NCBI RefSeq assembly: GCF_007988885.1
Contig: NZ_BJUZ01000001.1
Coordinates: 1,457,678-1,521,677, forward strand
Source of the DNA: Gluconobacter wancherniae NBRC 103581
GTDB lineage: Bacteria; Pseudomonadota; Alphaproteobacteria; Acetobacterales; Acetobacteraceae
DNA: 64,000 nucleotides
Direction: 5' to 3'
Part shown: piece by piece, positions 50,083-59,507 of the stretch
How the letters are laid out: every line of letters starts with the position of its first letter
Numbering within the stretch: the stretch's first letter is position 1
Notes under the pieces: model-generated
What the model was told of the DNA's origin: nothing
Databases searched by the model: none
The model's input: only the letters and a program-made list of their open reading frames with translations
Position numbers and translations under genes: made by a program

Positions 50083-51411
50083 ATGTCTGATAACATCACC
50101 TTCCATGATCTGACCCAGACCGAAACAATCCCCGAAGCCCTGCTGCAACGCACAGAGAGCGACCTGTCGGTGTTCTTCGAGCGCGTCAAACCAATCATCG
50201 AGCGCGTCCGCACCGAAGGCGACGCCGCCCTTCGTCATTTCGCACAAGCTTTCGACGGTGTGACCGCCCCCGAAATGAGCATCCGGGCCACGCCGGAAGA
50301 GTTCGACGCCGCCTTCGCCAGCATCGAGCCCGATGTTCTCGAATCCATCAAATACGGCATCGAAAACATCCGCCGCTTTCACGACGCGCAGAAGCCGGAA
50401 GAAAGCTGGATGATCGAGGTCCAGCCCGGCATCTGGGCCGGAGATCGCAACATCCCCATCGACTCCGTGGCCTGTTACGTCCCACGCGGCAAAGGCAGCT
50501 TTCCCAGCGTCGTCAACATGACGACCATCCCCGGAAAAGTGGCTGGCGTCCCGCGCCTGATCATTGTTACACCCCCCTCCCAGGACGGCACCGTCGACGC
50601 CGGAACTCTCGTGGCCGCCCGCCTCATCGGGGTCGAGGAAGTCTATAAGTGCGGCGGCGCACAAGCCGTCGCAGCCGTGGCCTTCGGTACAGAAACCGTG
50701 CCCGCCTGCGCCAAAATCGTCGGCCCCGGCAGCCCGTATGTTGTCGCAGCCAAGCGCCTGCTGTCCGACCGGATCGACCCCGGCATCCCCGCAGGACCCA
50801 GCGAGAGCATCATCCTGACCGATGACAGCGTCGATCCGGTTCTGGCCGCGCTGGACCTCATCATCGAGTCCGAACATGGCCCGGATTCCTCCGCCTGGCT
50901 CGTCACCAGCAGCCGTCGCGTGGCCGAAGGCGTCATTGCCGCCCTGCCCGCACACTGGGCCGAAATGGACCCCAAACGCGCCGATTTCTCCCGCGCCGTT
51001 CTGGGGGGCGCCCATGGCGGCGTGATCCTGACCAAAGACTTCAGCGCCGCCGTCGATTTCACAAACGCCTACGCACCTGAACATCTCGAAATCCTGACAT
51101 TCGATCCGATGGCGGATCTCGGCCGCATCCGCAATGCAGGCGAAGTCCTCCTCGGCACGGCCTCGCCCGTCACATTGTGCAATTACGTTCTCGGCCCGAA
51201 CGCCGTACTCCCCACGAACCGCGCCGCCCGCACACACTCCCCGCTCTCGGTCCATGACTTCATGAAGCGCATGTCCTTCGCACGCGTCTCGCCCGCAGCG
51301 TACCCCGAAGCCGCACGCCATGCGGAACGTTTCGCCCTCTACGAAAACTTCTCAGGCCATGCCCGCGCCGTCTCCTCGGCCCGCCCCATGCCGAAGATCC
51401 AACCCCGATGA
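50083..51411 (+). CDS. Histidinol-dehydrogenase homologue of catabolic (HpsN-like) type
   Basis: A 442-residue HisD-family protein expected to oxidise a primary alcohol to a carboxylate in two NAD steps. Catalytic Glu-His are kept in YAPEHLEIL, and PAGPSESIILTD matches the NAD site. Compared with true HisD, the QAEH zinc segment is ESEH (Q to E), the GDY aspartate is CNY (D to N), and the NHVLPT histidine that binds histidinol is NAVLPT (H to A); the C-terminal zinc histidine remains (FSGHARAV). Real HisD is normally in his operons. The operon context (ADH, SDR, kinase, permease) matches catabolic members such as sulfopropanediol dehydrogenase HpsN. Its stop overlaps the kinase start by 4 nt. 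Confidence 0.85.
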   Translation: MSDNITFHDLTQTETIPEALLQRTESDLSVFFERVKPIIERVRTEGDAALRHFAQAFDGVTAPEMSIRATPEEFDAAFASIEPDVLESIKYGIENIRRFHDAQKPEESWMIEVQPGIWAGDRNIPIDSVACYVPRGKGSFPSVVNMTTIPGKVAGVPRLIIVTPPSQDGTVDAGTLVAARLIGVEEVYKCGGAQAVAAVAFGTETVPACAKIVGPGSPYVVAAKRLLSDRIDPGIPAGPSESIILTDDSVDPVLAALDLIIESEHGPDSSAWLVTSSRRVAEGVIAALPAHWAEMDPKRADFSRAVLGGAHGGVILTKDFSAAVDFTNAYAPEHLEILTFDPMADLGRIRNAGEVLLGTASPVTLCNYVLGPNAVLPTNRAARTHSPLSVHDFMKRMSFARVSPAAYPEAARHAERFALYENFSGHARAVSSARPMPKIQPR

Positions 51412-52754
51412 GCCCCGAAGCGGCCAGCAATACGCCTGTCAACGCGGCAGGTATCCTCGCCGCGGCCCGAAGCGGAAACCCCGCTGTCGCTGCGGATCTC
51501 CTGTCGCGCATGATCGCGGAAGAATTCGGCTTCCACATCACGGACGTCACACTCGGCGCAGACGATTACAGCCTGAACTCCGTCAACGGGTTCATGACCC
51601 GTGACACCGGAGAACGCTTTTTCTTCAAATTTCACCATGAAGAAAACGAAGACTCCGTCCTTCAGGAATTCTACAGGGGCGAAATCCTGCTCGAAGCCGG
51701 ATTTCCGGTCGATATGCCTACCCATGTCTGCCGCCGCGTCGGACGGCAGATCCTGCTCTACCCGCTCAAAACCATCCCGAAACTCGCCGATGCCGCCCGC
51801 GCCGCTGACGGTGACACGCCTCTGCCCGGCGCGGATGCCCCGGCCCTCAGACACGCCCAGCAGGACCTGGATGCGCTGAGCGCCACGCTCTACCTGCGCT
51901 CATGGCACCCGATCACCGGCCAACAGAGCGCGGACGAACCCATCCATCAGCTCTTTCACCATCGCCTCACCACCCCGGATCAACCGCCCGGCACGCTCGG
52001 CAGCCGCGCAACGAAATTCTTCGCCCCCGAACGGACTTTCACATTTCCGGACGCAACCCTGACCGGCCACGAGCTTCTCGAACTGCACTGGGTGATCGAC
52101 GGCATCCGCTACGACCGCACCCTGAAAGACTGCTTTTACAACACGCTGAAAAACTTGTCGCCCGAGGCACTGGCCCAAAGCGGCGGCGTGGTGGCTCACG
52201 GAGACGCCCATAACGCAAATGTCTGGTTCAACCCCGACACCACCAGCCTCACCCTGTTCGACCCCGCTTTCGCCGGACGCCACATCCCGGCGCTACTGGC
52301 CGAAATCAAGACCACGTTTCACAACATTTTCGCCCATGCTGACTGGCTCTATCATTCCGCAGAGCTGAAAACCCGCCCCGAAATCCGGATCAGCAACGGA
52401 ACGGCGTTCGTCACGACAAACTGGTCGCTCCCACCCCTGCGACGGGCCTTCCTTCAGGACAAGGCCCGCCTCCTGTGGCGCCCCCTGCTCGCAGGTCTGG
52501 CGCAGCGTGATGCACTCCCCGACAACTGGCGCGAAACCCTCCGCTCCGGCCTGTTCTGCTGCCCTACTCTCGTCATGGATCTCTGCGCCCGTTCGGACGA
52601 AAACCCCAAAAGCCGTCACACACCTGCCTCGTCCCTGACCGGTCTGGCCATCGCCCTGATGTGCGGGGCAGAACCCGAAAGCGCGGACGTGATCTCGCGT
52701 TTTCTGGGGGCTATCGACCCATCCAATACAATGCCAGAGTGGAACGATCTCTGA
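51408..52754 (+). CDS. APH-type phosphotransferase (small-molecule kinase)
   Basis: Aminoglycoside-phosphotransferase/choline-kinase fold, 448 residues. Brenner motif in VVAHGDAHNANVWF (catalytic Asp, Asn) and metal aspartate in LFDPAFAG; the ATP-lobe lysine is probably in FFFKFHHEEN. Longer than antibiotic APH enzymes (about 260-300) because of a C-terminal helical extension from residue about 310. Translationally coupled to the HisD-like gene, so a metabolic kinase is far more likely than a resistance enzyme. Hydroxylysine kinase and homoserine kinase II are fold relatives. Substrate unknown. Confidence 0.83.
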   Translation: MSPEAASNTPVNAAGILAAARSGNPAVAADLLSRMIAEEFGFHITDVTLGADDYSLNSVNGFMTRDTGERFFFKFHHEENEDSVLQEFYRGEILLEAGFPVDMPTHVCRRVGRQILLYPLKTIPKLADAARAADGDTPLPGADAPALRHAQQDLDALSATLYLRSWHPITGQQSADEPIHQLFHHRLTTPDQPPGTLGSRATKFFAPERTFTFPDATLTGHELLELHWVIDGIRYDRTLKDCFYNTLKNLSPEALAQSGGVVAHGDAHNANVWFNPDTTSLTLFDPAFAGRHIPALLAEIKTTFHNIFAHADWLYHSAELKTRPEIRISNGTAFVTTNWSLPPLRRAFLQDKARLLWRPLLAGLAQRDALPDNWRETLRSGLFCCPTLVMDLCARSDENPKSRHTPASSLTGLAIALMCGAEPESADVISRFLGAIDPSNTMPEWNDL

Positions 52755-52782
52755 GCCAAAAAACGGGAAAGATCCTGCCTTC

Positions 52783-54174
52783 ATGAACCCGTCCCCCAAC
52801 AAGACCGTTCAGGAAACCGCAACATCGGCCTTCGCCGTTGAAAACGAAACGATCTTTCCCATCCCCGAAGACCGCCGCCACGGCAACGCCTGGTCGCTGC
52901 TGATGGTCTGGATCGGCGCCAACCAGAACATCATGGCCGTCATGACAGGCCTGTTGTACCCGACCATCTGCCACCTCTCCCTCGGCTGGTCCCTCCTCGC
53001 CATTCTCTCGGGAAACCTGCTGGGCGGAGTCTTCATGGCCCTCCATGCCGCACAGGGCCCCCATCTCGGCATCCCGCAGATGCAGCAGACCCGCGGTCAG
53101 TTCGGCTCCACCGGCAGTCTGCTGATCATTGCCATCATCATCCTGATGTATGTCGGCTTCACCTCGACGTTTTTCGCCATCAGCCGCGAACAGATCGTGC
53201 AGGTCTTCGGCCCCTCCGTCAGCCAGCTTCCCATCTGGATTTCCGTCCTCGTCATCGGCGCCCTCTGCGCGATCGGTCATGACGTGATCGAACGCTTCAT
53301 CTCCGGCTTCATTCCCGTCGCCGCCATTACGTTCGTCCTGCTGGCCTTCGCCTACATGTCCGCATCCGGCGGCCATCTCGCCCAGCAGTTCTGGCAGTCC
53401 CCCACACCCCACGACTTCCTGACGGCCCTGTCGCTCGGCGTCCTGTGGCAGATCGCCTATGCCCCCTATGTTTCCGATTACACCCGCTATCTCCCCTCCG
53501 CGACCGGAGAGCGCACGGCGTTTCTCGTCTGCCTGACGGGCAGCGTCATCGGCACCTCTTTCCCGACCTTCATCGGCTCTTATCTCGGCAGTACCGGCTT
53601 TTCCGGAACCATGTACGACGCCGTCAGGCCTTGGTCCCCGCTGCTGCCCATGGCCCTGTTCGCAGTCATCATGGTCTCGACGCTGGTGAGCTGCACCATG
53701 CAGATCTACTGCGCCGCCCTCTCGTCGCTGACCTTCCTCCAGACATTCCGCCCCCACTGGACCCCGACCAGCCGCTCCCGCGCCTTGGCCGCGCTCACAT
53801 TGTGCCTATGCTGCGCCGTCATCACGATCAATCTGACCGGAAACGTGCTGGAAATCCTCGACAACGTCATCGCGCTGCTCCTCGCCGTCCTGTCTCCGTG
53901 GACGGCGATCAACCTCGTCGATTATTATTTAGTCCGGCACGGGGCCTACGATATTCCTTCCCTGTTCCGACACGACGGCGGCGTCTACGGCCGCGCCAAC
54001 CGCCCGGCCCTGCTGTGCTACGCCATCGGCGTCATCGTCCAGATTCCGTTCCTGTCAAACGGCCTCTATACCGGCCCGCTCGCCCGCGCCCTTGGCGGTA
54101 TCGACATTTCGTGGATCATCGGAATTTTCGTTCCCGGCGCCCTTTATCTGGCCCTGTCCCGCAACCGGAACTGA
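52783..54174 (+). CDS. NCS1-family permease (second copy)
   Basis: A 463-residue NCS1 transporter, paralogous to the one at 46.6-48.0 kb. Shared blocks are PEDRRHGNAWSLLMVWIGAN, LSGNLLGGVFMALHAAQGP, GIPQMQQTRGQFG and WQIAYAPYVSDYTRYLP. About 12 membrane segments. It lies 28 nt after the kinase gene in the plus operon. Having one NCS1 permease in each divergent operon suggests two related cargoes, such as an intact compound and a fragment. Confidence 0.9.
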   Translation: MNPSPNKTVQETATSAFAVENETIFPIPEDRRHGNAWSLLMVWIGANQNIMAVMTGLLYPTICHLSLGWSLLAILSGNLLGGVFMALHAAQGPHLGIPQMQQTRGQFGSTGSLLIIAIIILMYVGFTSTFFAISREQIVQVFGPSVSQLPIWISVLVIGALCAIGHDVIERFISGFIPVAAITFVLLAFAYMSASGGHLAQQFWQSPTPHDFLTALSLGVLWQIAYAPYVSDYTRYLPSATGERTAFLVCLTGSVIGTSFPTFIGSYLGSTGFSGTMYDAVRPWSPLLPMALFAVIMVSTLVSCTMQIYCAALSSLTFLQTFRPHWTPTSRSRALAALTLCLCCAVITINLTGNVLEILDNVIALLLAVLSPWTAINLVDYYLVRHGAYDIPSLFRHDGGVYGRANRPALLCYAIGVIVQIPFLSNGLYTGPLARALGGIDISWIIGIFVPGALYLALSRNRN

Positions 54175-54207
54175 CAATCTGGCGACCTGCGGAAGCCTTC
54201 TTCAGTT

Positions 54208-54224
54208 TTTCCTAAGCGCTTCCC
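54208..54224 (+). promoter_or_regulatory. Shared motif upstream of RidA
   Basis: TTTCCTAAGCGCTTCCC, about 97 bp before the RidA start; similar to motifs at 48129 and 62065. A candidate regulon operator. Confidence 0.35.
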
Positions 54225-54320
54225 CATACATCCGTTCTTTAACTCATCGCACCGAATTGCGACCATTCCTCTATCGCACCAAACTCGCATCAGGCGCGAA
54301 GAGTTTGAGGAAACAGTTCC

Positions 54321-54734
54321 ATGCCCGTTCACACCCGAATCCGCCCCTTCAATACGAAGGACACCTACCCCGAACAGAACCTCGACAACGATCTCTGTCA
54401 GGCCGTCGTCGCAGGAAATACCGTCTATGTCCGCGGACAGGTCCCGCAGGATCTCGACACGCGTGAAAACGTCTGCGTCGGCGATCCGGTCGGACAGGCC
54501 CACAAGGTCATGGAAAACATCGCCCTTCTTCTCAAAGAATCTGGCTCCGACCTCTCCCACATCTGCAAGGTCACGGTCTACCTCACCGACATCCGCTACC
54601 GTGAAGCCACTTACCGCGTCCTCGGACAGCACCTCAAAGGGGTCTTTCCTATTTTCACGGGACTGGTCGTCGTCGCCCTCGCCCGCCCTGAATGGCTGAT
54701 CGAAGTGGACGTCATCGCCGTCATTCCCGGCTGA
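54321..54734 (+). CDS. RidA/YjgF family protein (imine deaminase)
   Basis: A 137-residue RidA-family protein. Members hydrolyse reactive 2-aminoacrylate and related imines made by PLP enzymes or amine oxidation. Marks: VVAGNTVYVRGQVPQD, HKVMENIALLLKESGSDLSHICKVTVYLTD, and the terminal ARPEWLIEVDVIAV with an arginine in the substrate-binding position. Good GAGGAAA site before the ATG. It has its own 146-bp upstream region after the permease gene. It probably detoxifies or processes an imine formed in this pathway. Confidence 0.85.
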   Translation: MPVHTRIRPFNTKDTYPEQNLDNDLCQAVVAGNTVYVRGQVPQDLDTRENVCVGDPVGQAHKVMENIALLLKESGSDLSHICKVTVYLTDIRYREATYRVLGQHLKGVFPIFTGLVVVALARPEWLIEVDVIAVIPG

Positions 54735-54805
54735 TCACACGCCCGAAGCCCTCCTCCTTAACGCACATCCCGCGCCGCACGGGCCATTCATGCCGAGGTA
54801 CCGCC

Positions 54806-57157
54806 ATGCAGACGAAATCCCTGTTTTCACGCCATTGTTTGCTTCTCTCCTCGACAATTCTCCTTCTGGGAGGAGGCACGAAAACAGCCTTTGCGGCCCC
54901 GGGCAAACATCACGCACCCACCTATAGCACTCAGCCCCATGCTGCAACGTCAGCCCCGGCACGCCCCAAACGCACCGCCGTGGACAACACCGGCCCCGGA
55001 GAAACGATCAACGTCTCCGTCAGCCGCCACAGACCCGGCGGCGGCCTGATCAAACGCGAAACCGCGGCCCGCTCCGTCAGCACCGTGTCGCACGAATTCA
55101 TCGCCAAACAATCCCCGGCCTCTAATACTCTGGCCCTCGTCACCCTCTCCCCGGGCGCCAACGTTGCCATGGGAGACCCCTTCGGCGTCACCGACCAGTC
55201 CTCCGTCAGCGTCCGCGGCCTCAACCAGCAGGAAATCGGCTACATCTTCGAAGGTGCGCCGATGAACGACCCAGACAATTACACCCCGAACTCGTCGGAA
55301 TGGGTAGACAGCGAAAACATGGAGAGTGTCCAACTCCAGCAGGGCGCGCCGGATATTGAAATTCCGACCGTTTATTCTGCGGGTGGTACGATGAACGTGC
55401 GGATCCGCAATCCGGAATATACGCGTTCGGGGCAGGTGGATGTGAGTTATGGGTCGCATCAGATGAACCGCCAGTTCCTTCGATATGATACCGGGGAGAT
55501 CGGGCATACGGGGCTGCGGGCGTTTGCGTCTTTTTCAAACCTGACCAGTCGGGCGTGGCGTGGGCCGGGACGGAACCTGCGCCGGCATATGGATTTCAAG
55601 GCGATCAAGGACTGGGCGCCGGAGAGCTATACGTCCCTGTCTTTCACGTACAACAACGAGAACACAGCCTGGTACAGCACGCCTTCGCTGGCAGCCTGGA
55701 ATAAAAGCGGGCTTGGCGGCGGGATCAATCTGGACGGCACCTACAAGTTTGGCGATTCCAACTATTACAAAGGGTTCCAGACGAACTGGACGGATTATTT
55801 CCTGAGCAGCCAGTCCCATCTGGCGCTGACCCACAAGCTTTCGCTGGATATCACGCCGTATTTCTATCACGGGTCGGGCAATTATCCGCTGGGCATCTAT
55901 ACGATCCCGACGAGCGGCACCTATTATGACGGCACGCAGCCGATCAATGGCCAGCTTGCGGGTAACACCTATTCCCAGGATGGCAATGTCGCCGCGAAAT
56001 GGGACTGGTATGGGCGCGAGAACTATACTGGGCTGAATGCGGCCTTGCATTACGATTCCGGCATCAATCATCTGGTGGCGGGTGCGTGGTACGGTTACAG
56101 CGACATGAATGTGAGTGAGCCGTTCTCCGGGCTGGACGCAGCGGGAAATGTTTCAAACTCGCTGCTCAAGCTGACGGACGGAACCGTTCTGAATGGCTGG
56201 CGATATCATACGATCACGCAGATGGTCGGGCTGTATGTCGGGGACGAAGTGCGGCTGCTCAATGACCGGCTGCATATCAATGTCGGGTTCAAGGAAGTCA
56301 TGACCGCGCGTAACGGGACGCTCCAGCAGCCCGGTCCGCAGTATGCCGTCGGCTACAACTCGGCCGAGCCGCTGCCGCGCATGTCGATCAGCTACAAGGT
56401 GAATGACAACATCCAACTTTTCGCCAATGCGACGACGAGCTTCCGCGTACCGATGGGATCTGCATTCTATAATCAGTATAACAGCCCATATGATGCGAGC
56501 CTTTACCAGACGGCGAACACGCATCTGAAGGACGAATACAGCATCGCCGAAGAACTGGGCGCGCGGTATCACAACAACTGGGTCATGGGATCGGTGACGC
56601 TGTTCAACTACAACTTCGTTCACCATGCCATCAACCAGTACATCAACGCCGTTCCGTACTTCCTCGATGCGGGCGGGATGACGTCGCGGGGTGTAGATGC
56701 GGAACTGGGCTTTACGCCCTGGCATCACTTCTCTCCGTATGTGTCGGCGGAATATCTTTATGCGACCAACGACAACAACATCACAATGGGCGGTGTGACC
56801 TATGCCACAAAGGGCAAGATCGCGACGTCCGCCCCGCGCTGGATGGCGGCGATTGGCGTTCAATACGATGACGGCACGTTCTTCGGCAGCGTATCCATGA
56901 AATATGTCGACAAGGAATACGGCACGTTCATGAACGACGAGCGCATTCCGGGCCACAAGCAGGTGGACATGATGCTGGGCGCCCGTACACATGACATCGG
57001 ATTTTTCAAGAAGCCGAGTATCCGCCTGAACATCGTCAATCTGGGCGACAGCCACTACCTGTCGGGCGTTTACAGCACGGGGCCGGTTGCAGGAACATCC
57101 AGCTATTATGTGGCGCCGTCTTTCGCCTGTCTTGCGACCGTTTCAACGGGGTTCTGA
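54806..57157 (+). CDS. TonB-dependent outer-membrane receptor (second copy)
   Basis: A 783-residue receptor. Signal peptide [20 protein letters not shown] to AFAAPG. The plug at about 75-215 has [36 protein letters not shown]. The barrel ends LATVSTGF. It shares plug and barrel text with the hut-linked receptor ([12 protein letters not shown] versus [12 protein letters not shown]). Start 54806 has GAGG upstream; the frame reads back to 54692 across the RidA end. Base composition of the plus strand flips near 55,330: 55,081-55,140 has 24 C and 10 G, while 55,501-55,560 has 16 C and 23 G. It probably imports the island substrate across the outer membrane. Confidence 0.88.
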   Translation: MQTKSLFSRHCLLLSSTILLLGGGTKTAFAAPGKHHAPTYSTQPHAATSAPARPKRTAVDNTGPGETINVSVSRHRPGGGLIKRETAARSVSTVSHEFIAKQSPASNTLALVTLSPGANVAMGDPFGVTDQSSVSVRGLNQQEIGYIFEGAPMNDPDNYTPNSSEWVDSENMESVQLQQGAPDIEIPTVYSAGGTMNVRIRNPEYTRSGQVDVSYGSHQMNRQFLRYDTGEIGHTGLRAFASFSNLTSRAWRGPGRNLRRHMDFKAIKDWAPESYTSLSFTYNNENTAWYSTPSLAAWNKSGLGGGINLDGTYKFGDSNYYKGFQTNWTDYFLSSQSHLALTHKLSLDITPYFYHGSGNYPLGIYTIPTSGTYYDGTQPINGQLAGNTYSQDGNVAAKWDWYGRENYTGLNAALHYDSGINHLVAGAWYGYSDMNVSEPFSGLDAAGNVSNSLLKLTDGTVLNGWRYHTITQMVGLYVGDEVRLLNDRLHINVGFKEVMTARNGTLQQPGPQYAVGYNSAEPLPRMSISYKVNDNIQLFANATTSFRVPMGSAFYNQYNSPYDASLYQTANTHLKDEYSIAEELGARYHNNWVMGSVTLFNYNFVHHAINQYINAVPYFLDAGGMTSRGVDAELGFTPWHHFSPYVSAEYLYATNDNNITMGGVTYATKGKIATSAPRWMAAIGVQYDDGTFFGSVSMKYVDKEYGTFMNDERIPGHKQVDMMLGARTHDIGFFKKPSIRLNIVNLGDSHYLSGVYSTGPVAGTSSYYVAPSFACLATVSTGF

Positions 57158-57162
57158 AGATC

Positions 57163-58776
57163 ATGCAGAACGATCTCTCCCGGTCTTTCGATTTCATCGT
57201 CGTGGGCGCTGGTTCTGCGGGGTGCGTGCTTGCCAACCGCCTCAGCGCGGATGGGCGTTTCAGCGTCTGTCTCGTCGAGGCGGGAGGTAGCGACCATACG
57301 CCGAGAATTCGCATTCCGGCTGGAACGATAACGCTCTACAAAAGCCAGCGCTTCGCCTATCAGTTCCACTCCACGCCGCAGGAAAATCTGGCGGGGCGGC
57401 GCATTCATGTGCCGCGCGGCAAGGCGCTGGGCGGGTCCACCACGCTCAACAGCATGATCTATATCCGGGGCGACCGCACGGATTACGATCACTGGCAGAC
57501 TCTGGGCTGTACAGGTTGGGGATGGGACGACGTTCTGCCCGAGTTCCGAAACCTCGAACACTGTCACCGGCAGCTTGATCCGGCGTATCACGGCTTCAAA
57601 GGCGAATTGGATGTCACGACGCCGCGCGACGTCAATCCGCTGTCGCGACGTTTCATTCAGGCCGGTGTCAGCGCGGGGTTGCCAGAGAATGCCGATTTCA
57701 ACGGTCCAACGTTGGAAGGCGTGGGCCTGTATGATGTGACACAGCGCAACGGCTGTCGACTGAGTGCGTACCGGGCATTCGTTCATCCGATTCTAAAGCG
57801 GCCGAATTTCAGCCTGTTGTCAGGCGTTCAGGTGCGCAATCTGGTGATCGAGGACCGGATAGCGCGGGGCGTCGTGGTCGTTCAGGACGGCACGACCCGG
57901 CTGCTGCGAGCGGAGCGGGAAATCGTTCTGTGTGCGGGGGCGATCGGCTCTCCACAGATCCTGATGGCGTCCGGGATCGGGCTCAGCGCGGATCTGATCG
58001 CGGCGGGGATTTCGCCGGTGCATCACCTGCCGGGCGTGGGCCAGAACCTTCAGGACCATCTGGACGGGCTGGTCACGGTGCGCTCGAACGATCATCGGAC
58101 GCTGGGATTTTCCGGCCGGTCGCTGCCGTCCGTGCTGATGTCTCCGTTCAGGTTCCTATTCGGGCGCAAGGGGTGGTTGACCACGAATTATGTCGAGGCC
58201 GGAGGATTTGCACGCACGTCCCTCGCCCGCGATGGCGTGCCCGATATCCAGTTTCATTTCGTGCCCGGTTATCGCAGTCCGCGTGGGCGGCTGTTTGAAT
58301 GGGGGCATGGGATTGCGATCCATACCTGCGTTCTGCGCCCCAAAAGCCGGGGCAGCATCCGGCTGGCGACGGATGGCTCAAACCAGCCGGTCATTGATTT
58401 CAGTTTCGCATCAGATCCGCACGATCTGAACGTTTTGTGTGAAGGCATCCGTGCGGCACGGCACATTCTGGCTCAGGGCGCCTTTGACGGAACCCGTGGC
58501 ACGGAAGTCGCACCCGGCGAGGACGTGGCGGACAACGCCCAGATCCTGGAGTATCTGCGGCGGAGTGCCGCCACGGTCTTTCATCCTGCCGGTACATGTC
58601 GCATGGGCGTAGATGACGATGCGGTTGTAACTCCGCGTCTGACGGTGCGCGGTATTTCGGGGCTGCGGGTGGCGGATGCGTCGATCATGCCGACGCTCAT
58701 CAGCGGCAACACCAGCGCCCCGAGCATGATGATCGGGGCGAAGGCGGCGCGGATGATGCTGCAAGATGCCGCTTGA
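57163..58776 (+). CDS. GMC-family FAD oxidoreductase
   Basis: Glucose-methanol-choline family flavoenzyme of 537 residues. The N-terminal FAD motif is [17 protein letters not shown], then [20 protein letters not shown] (GMC signature 1) and [15 protein letters not shown] (signature 2). The active-site histidine is in [10 protein letters not shown], and [14 protein letters not shown] closes. It oxidises a primary alcohol to an aldehyde, as in choline or aliphatic alcohol dehydrogenases. Only 5 nt after the receptor stop, so co-transcribed. No signal peptide is seen. It may feed the aldehyde dehydrogenase of the minus operon. Confidence 0.9.
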   Translation: MQNDLSRSFDFIVVGAGSAGCVLANRLSADGRFSVCLVEAGGSDHTPRIRIPAGTITLYKSQRFAYQFHSTPQENLAGRRIHVPRGKALGGSTTLNSMIYIRGDRTDYDHWQTLGCTGWGWDDVLPEFRNLEHCHRQLDPAYHGFKGELDVTTPRDVNPLSRRFIQAGVSAGLPENADFNGPTLEGVGLYDVTQRNGCRLSAYRAFVHPILKRPNFSLLSGVQVRNLVIEDRIARGVVVVQDGTTRLLRAEREIVLCAGAIGSPQILMASGIGLSADLIAAGISPVHHLPGVGQNLQDHLDGLVTVRSNDHRTLGFSGRSLPSVLMSPFRFLFGRKGWLTTNYVEAGGFARTSLARDGVPDIQFHFVPGYRSPRGRLFEWGHGIAIHTCVLRPKSRGSIRLATDGSNQPVIDFSFASDPHDLNVLCEGIRAARHILAQGAFDGTRGTEVAPGEDVADNAQILEYLRRSAATVFHPAGTCRMGVDDDAVVTPRLTVRGISGLRVADASIMPTLISGNTSAPSMMIGAKAARMMLQDAA

Positions 58777-58777
58777 G

Positions 58778-58802
58778 AAAAACGGGGACCTTAACGGTCC
58801 CC
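58778..58802 (-). terminator. Rho-independent terminator of the DUF1028 gene
   Basis: 7-bp perfect stem GGGGACC / GGTCCCC with a 5-nt loop that contains the stop codon of the minus gene, followed on the minus strand by GTTTTT. It lies between convergent genes, so it may serve both. Confidence 0.65.
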
Positions 58803-59468
58803 CGGCACACCGTACGAAGGTGCTGAGAGCGGGTTGAGGCCGCGTGTGACGTAGTCGCGCATCTGAGGCTGCCAGAGTGTCCACAGGCTCCGCAGATCGG
58901 TGAGCGGAGCGTTGCTCCAGTCCACACGCAGGTCCACCAGCGGCCAGCTCTGTTCTTCCACGACGATCAGCCCGGCGGAATGGACCGGACCGGCCTCCCC
59001 GCCTGCTGCGAGACCCGCTTCCATTGCGAGGATCAGCCGTTCGGCCAGGTCCAGAGACGAACTGGAGGCGTTGAAGGCGTCCTTCATGAGAGCCGGAACG
59101 TCCACGCTGGCCAGCATGTTGCCTGCGGCGGCGACATTGGTTCCGGCAATCTCTGCATGGCAGCCCAGAACCTGCTCTCCGGCCCAGAGTGCGGTGCCGC
59201 CGGTGCGATCGAGGACGACGAGCTGCCGGAATGCCGCAAATGCATTGCCGCGGACCAGAATGTCCCGGCATTCCGCTGCGGTTGCACCTCGCTCCAGCAG
59301 ATCCAGCCCCGCGGGGCCGAGGCGGGGATCGGTGATGTTCTGGGTGGCGACAACGCCGACGCCTGCTCTAGCGAAGGCGCAGCGGCTGGCAACGGCGGGA
59401 GAAGACGACGAAACAGCCATCCCGAACTGGCCGGTCCGTTCACATCGGGCCACAATGGAAAAGGTCAT
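58791..59468 (-). CDS. DUF1028 family protein (Ntn-hydrolase-like)
   Basis: A 225-residue DUF1028 protein. N-terminal MTFSIVARCERTGQFGMAVSS and VVATQNITDPRLGPAGLDLL are typical of the family, whose fold is related to N-terminal nucleophile hydrolases, though function is not firmly established. Members often sit near amino-acid or peptide catabolic genes. It begins a minus-strand gene pair order with the M20 deacylase 39 nt upstream, so amide cleavage of the island substrate or an intermediate is a plausible role. Confidence 0.8.
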   Translation of the reverse strand: MTFSIVARCERTGQFGMAVSSSSPAVASRCAFARAGVGVVATQNITDPRLGPAGLDLLERGATAAECRDILVRGNAFAAFRQLVVLDRTGGTALWAGEQVLGCHAEIAGTNVAAAGNMLASVDVPALMKDAFNASSSSLDLAERLILAMEAGLAAGGEAGPVHSAGLIVVEEQSWPLVDLRVDWSNAPLTDLRSLWTLWQPQMRDYVTRGLNPLSAPSYGVPGDR

Positions 59469-59507
59469 GGGCAGTGTCTTTCATGAATCGCGCGGCGTCT
59501 GGGCCGC

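Noticed and set aside
49999..51321. Long minus-strand frame of 440 codons
   Set aside because: Antisense shadow of the HisD-like gene with no recognisable domain.
50083..51411. Calling this gene hisD of histidine biosynthesis
   Set aside because: Zinc and histidinol-binding residues differ and the neighbours are catabolic, not his genes.
51408..52754. Aminoglycoside resistance gene
   Set aside because: Coupled by a 4-nt overlap to a catabolic dehydrogenase gene and longer than resistance enzymes; a metabolic kinase is more likely.
52711..53757. Long minus-strand frame rich in Asp, Gly and Glu
   Set aside because: Antisense of the NCS1 permease; low-complexity composition and no domain.
54900..55700. 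Replication origin at the GC-skew switch
   Set aside because: No cluster of DnaA boxes or origin-linked genes seen, and the switch lies in a coding gene.
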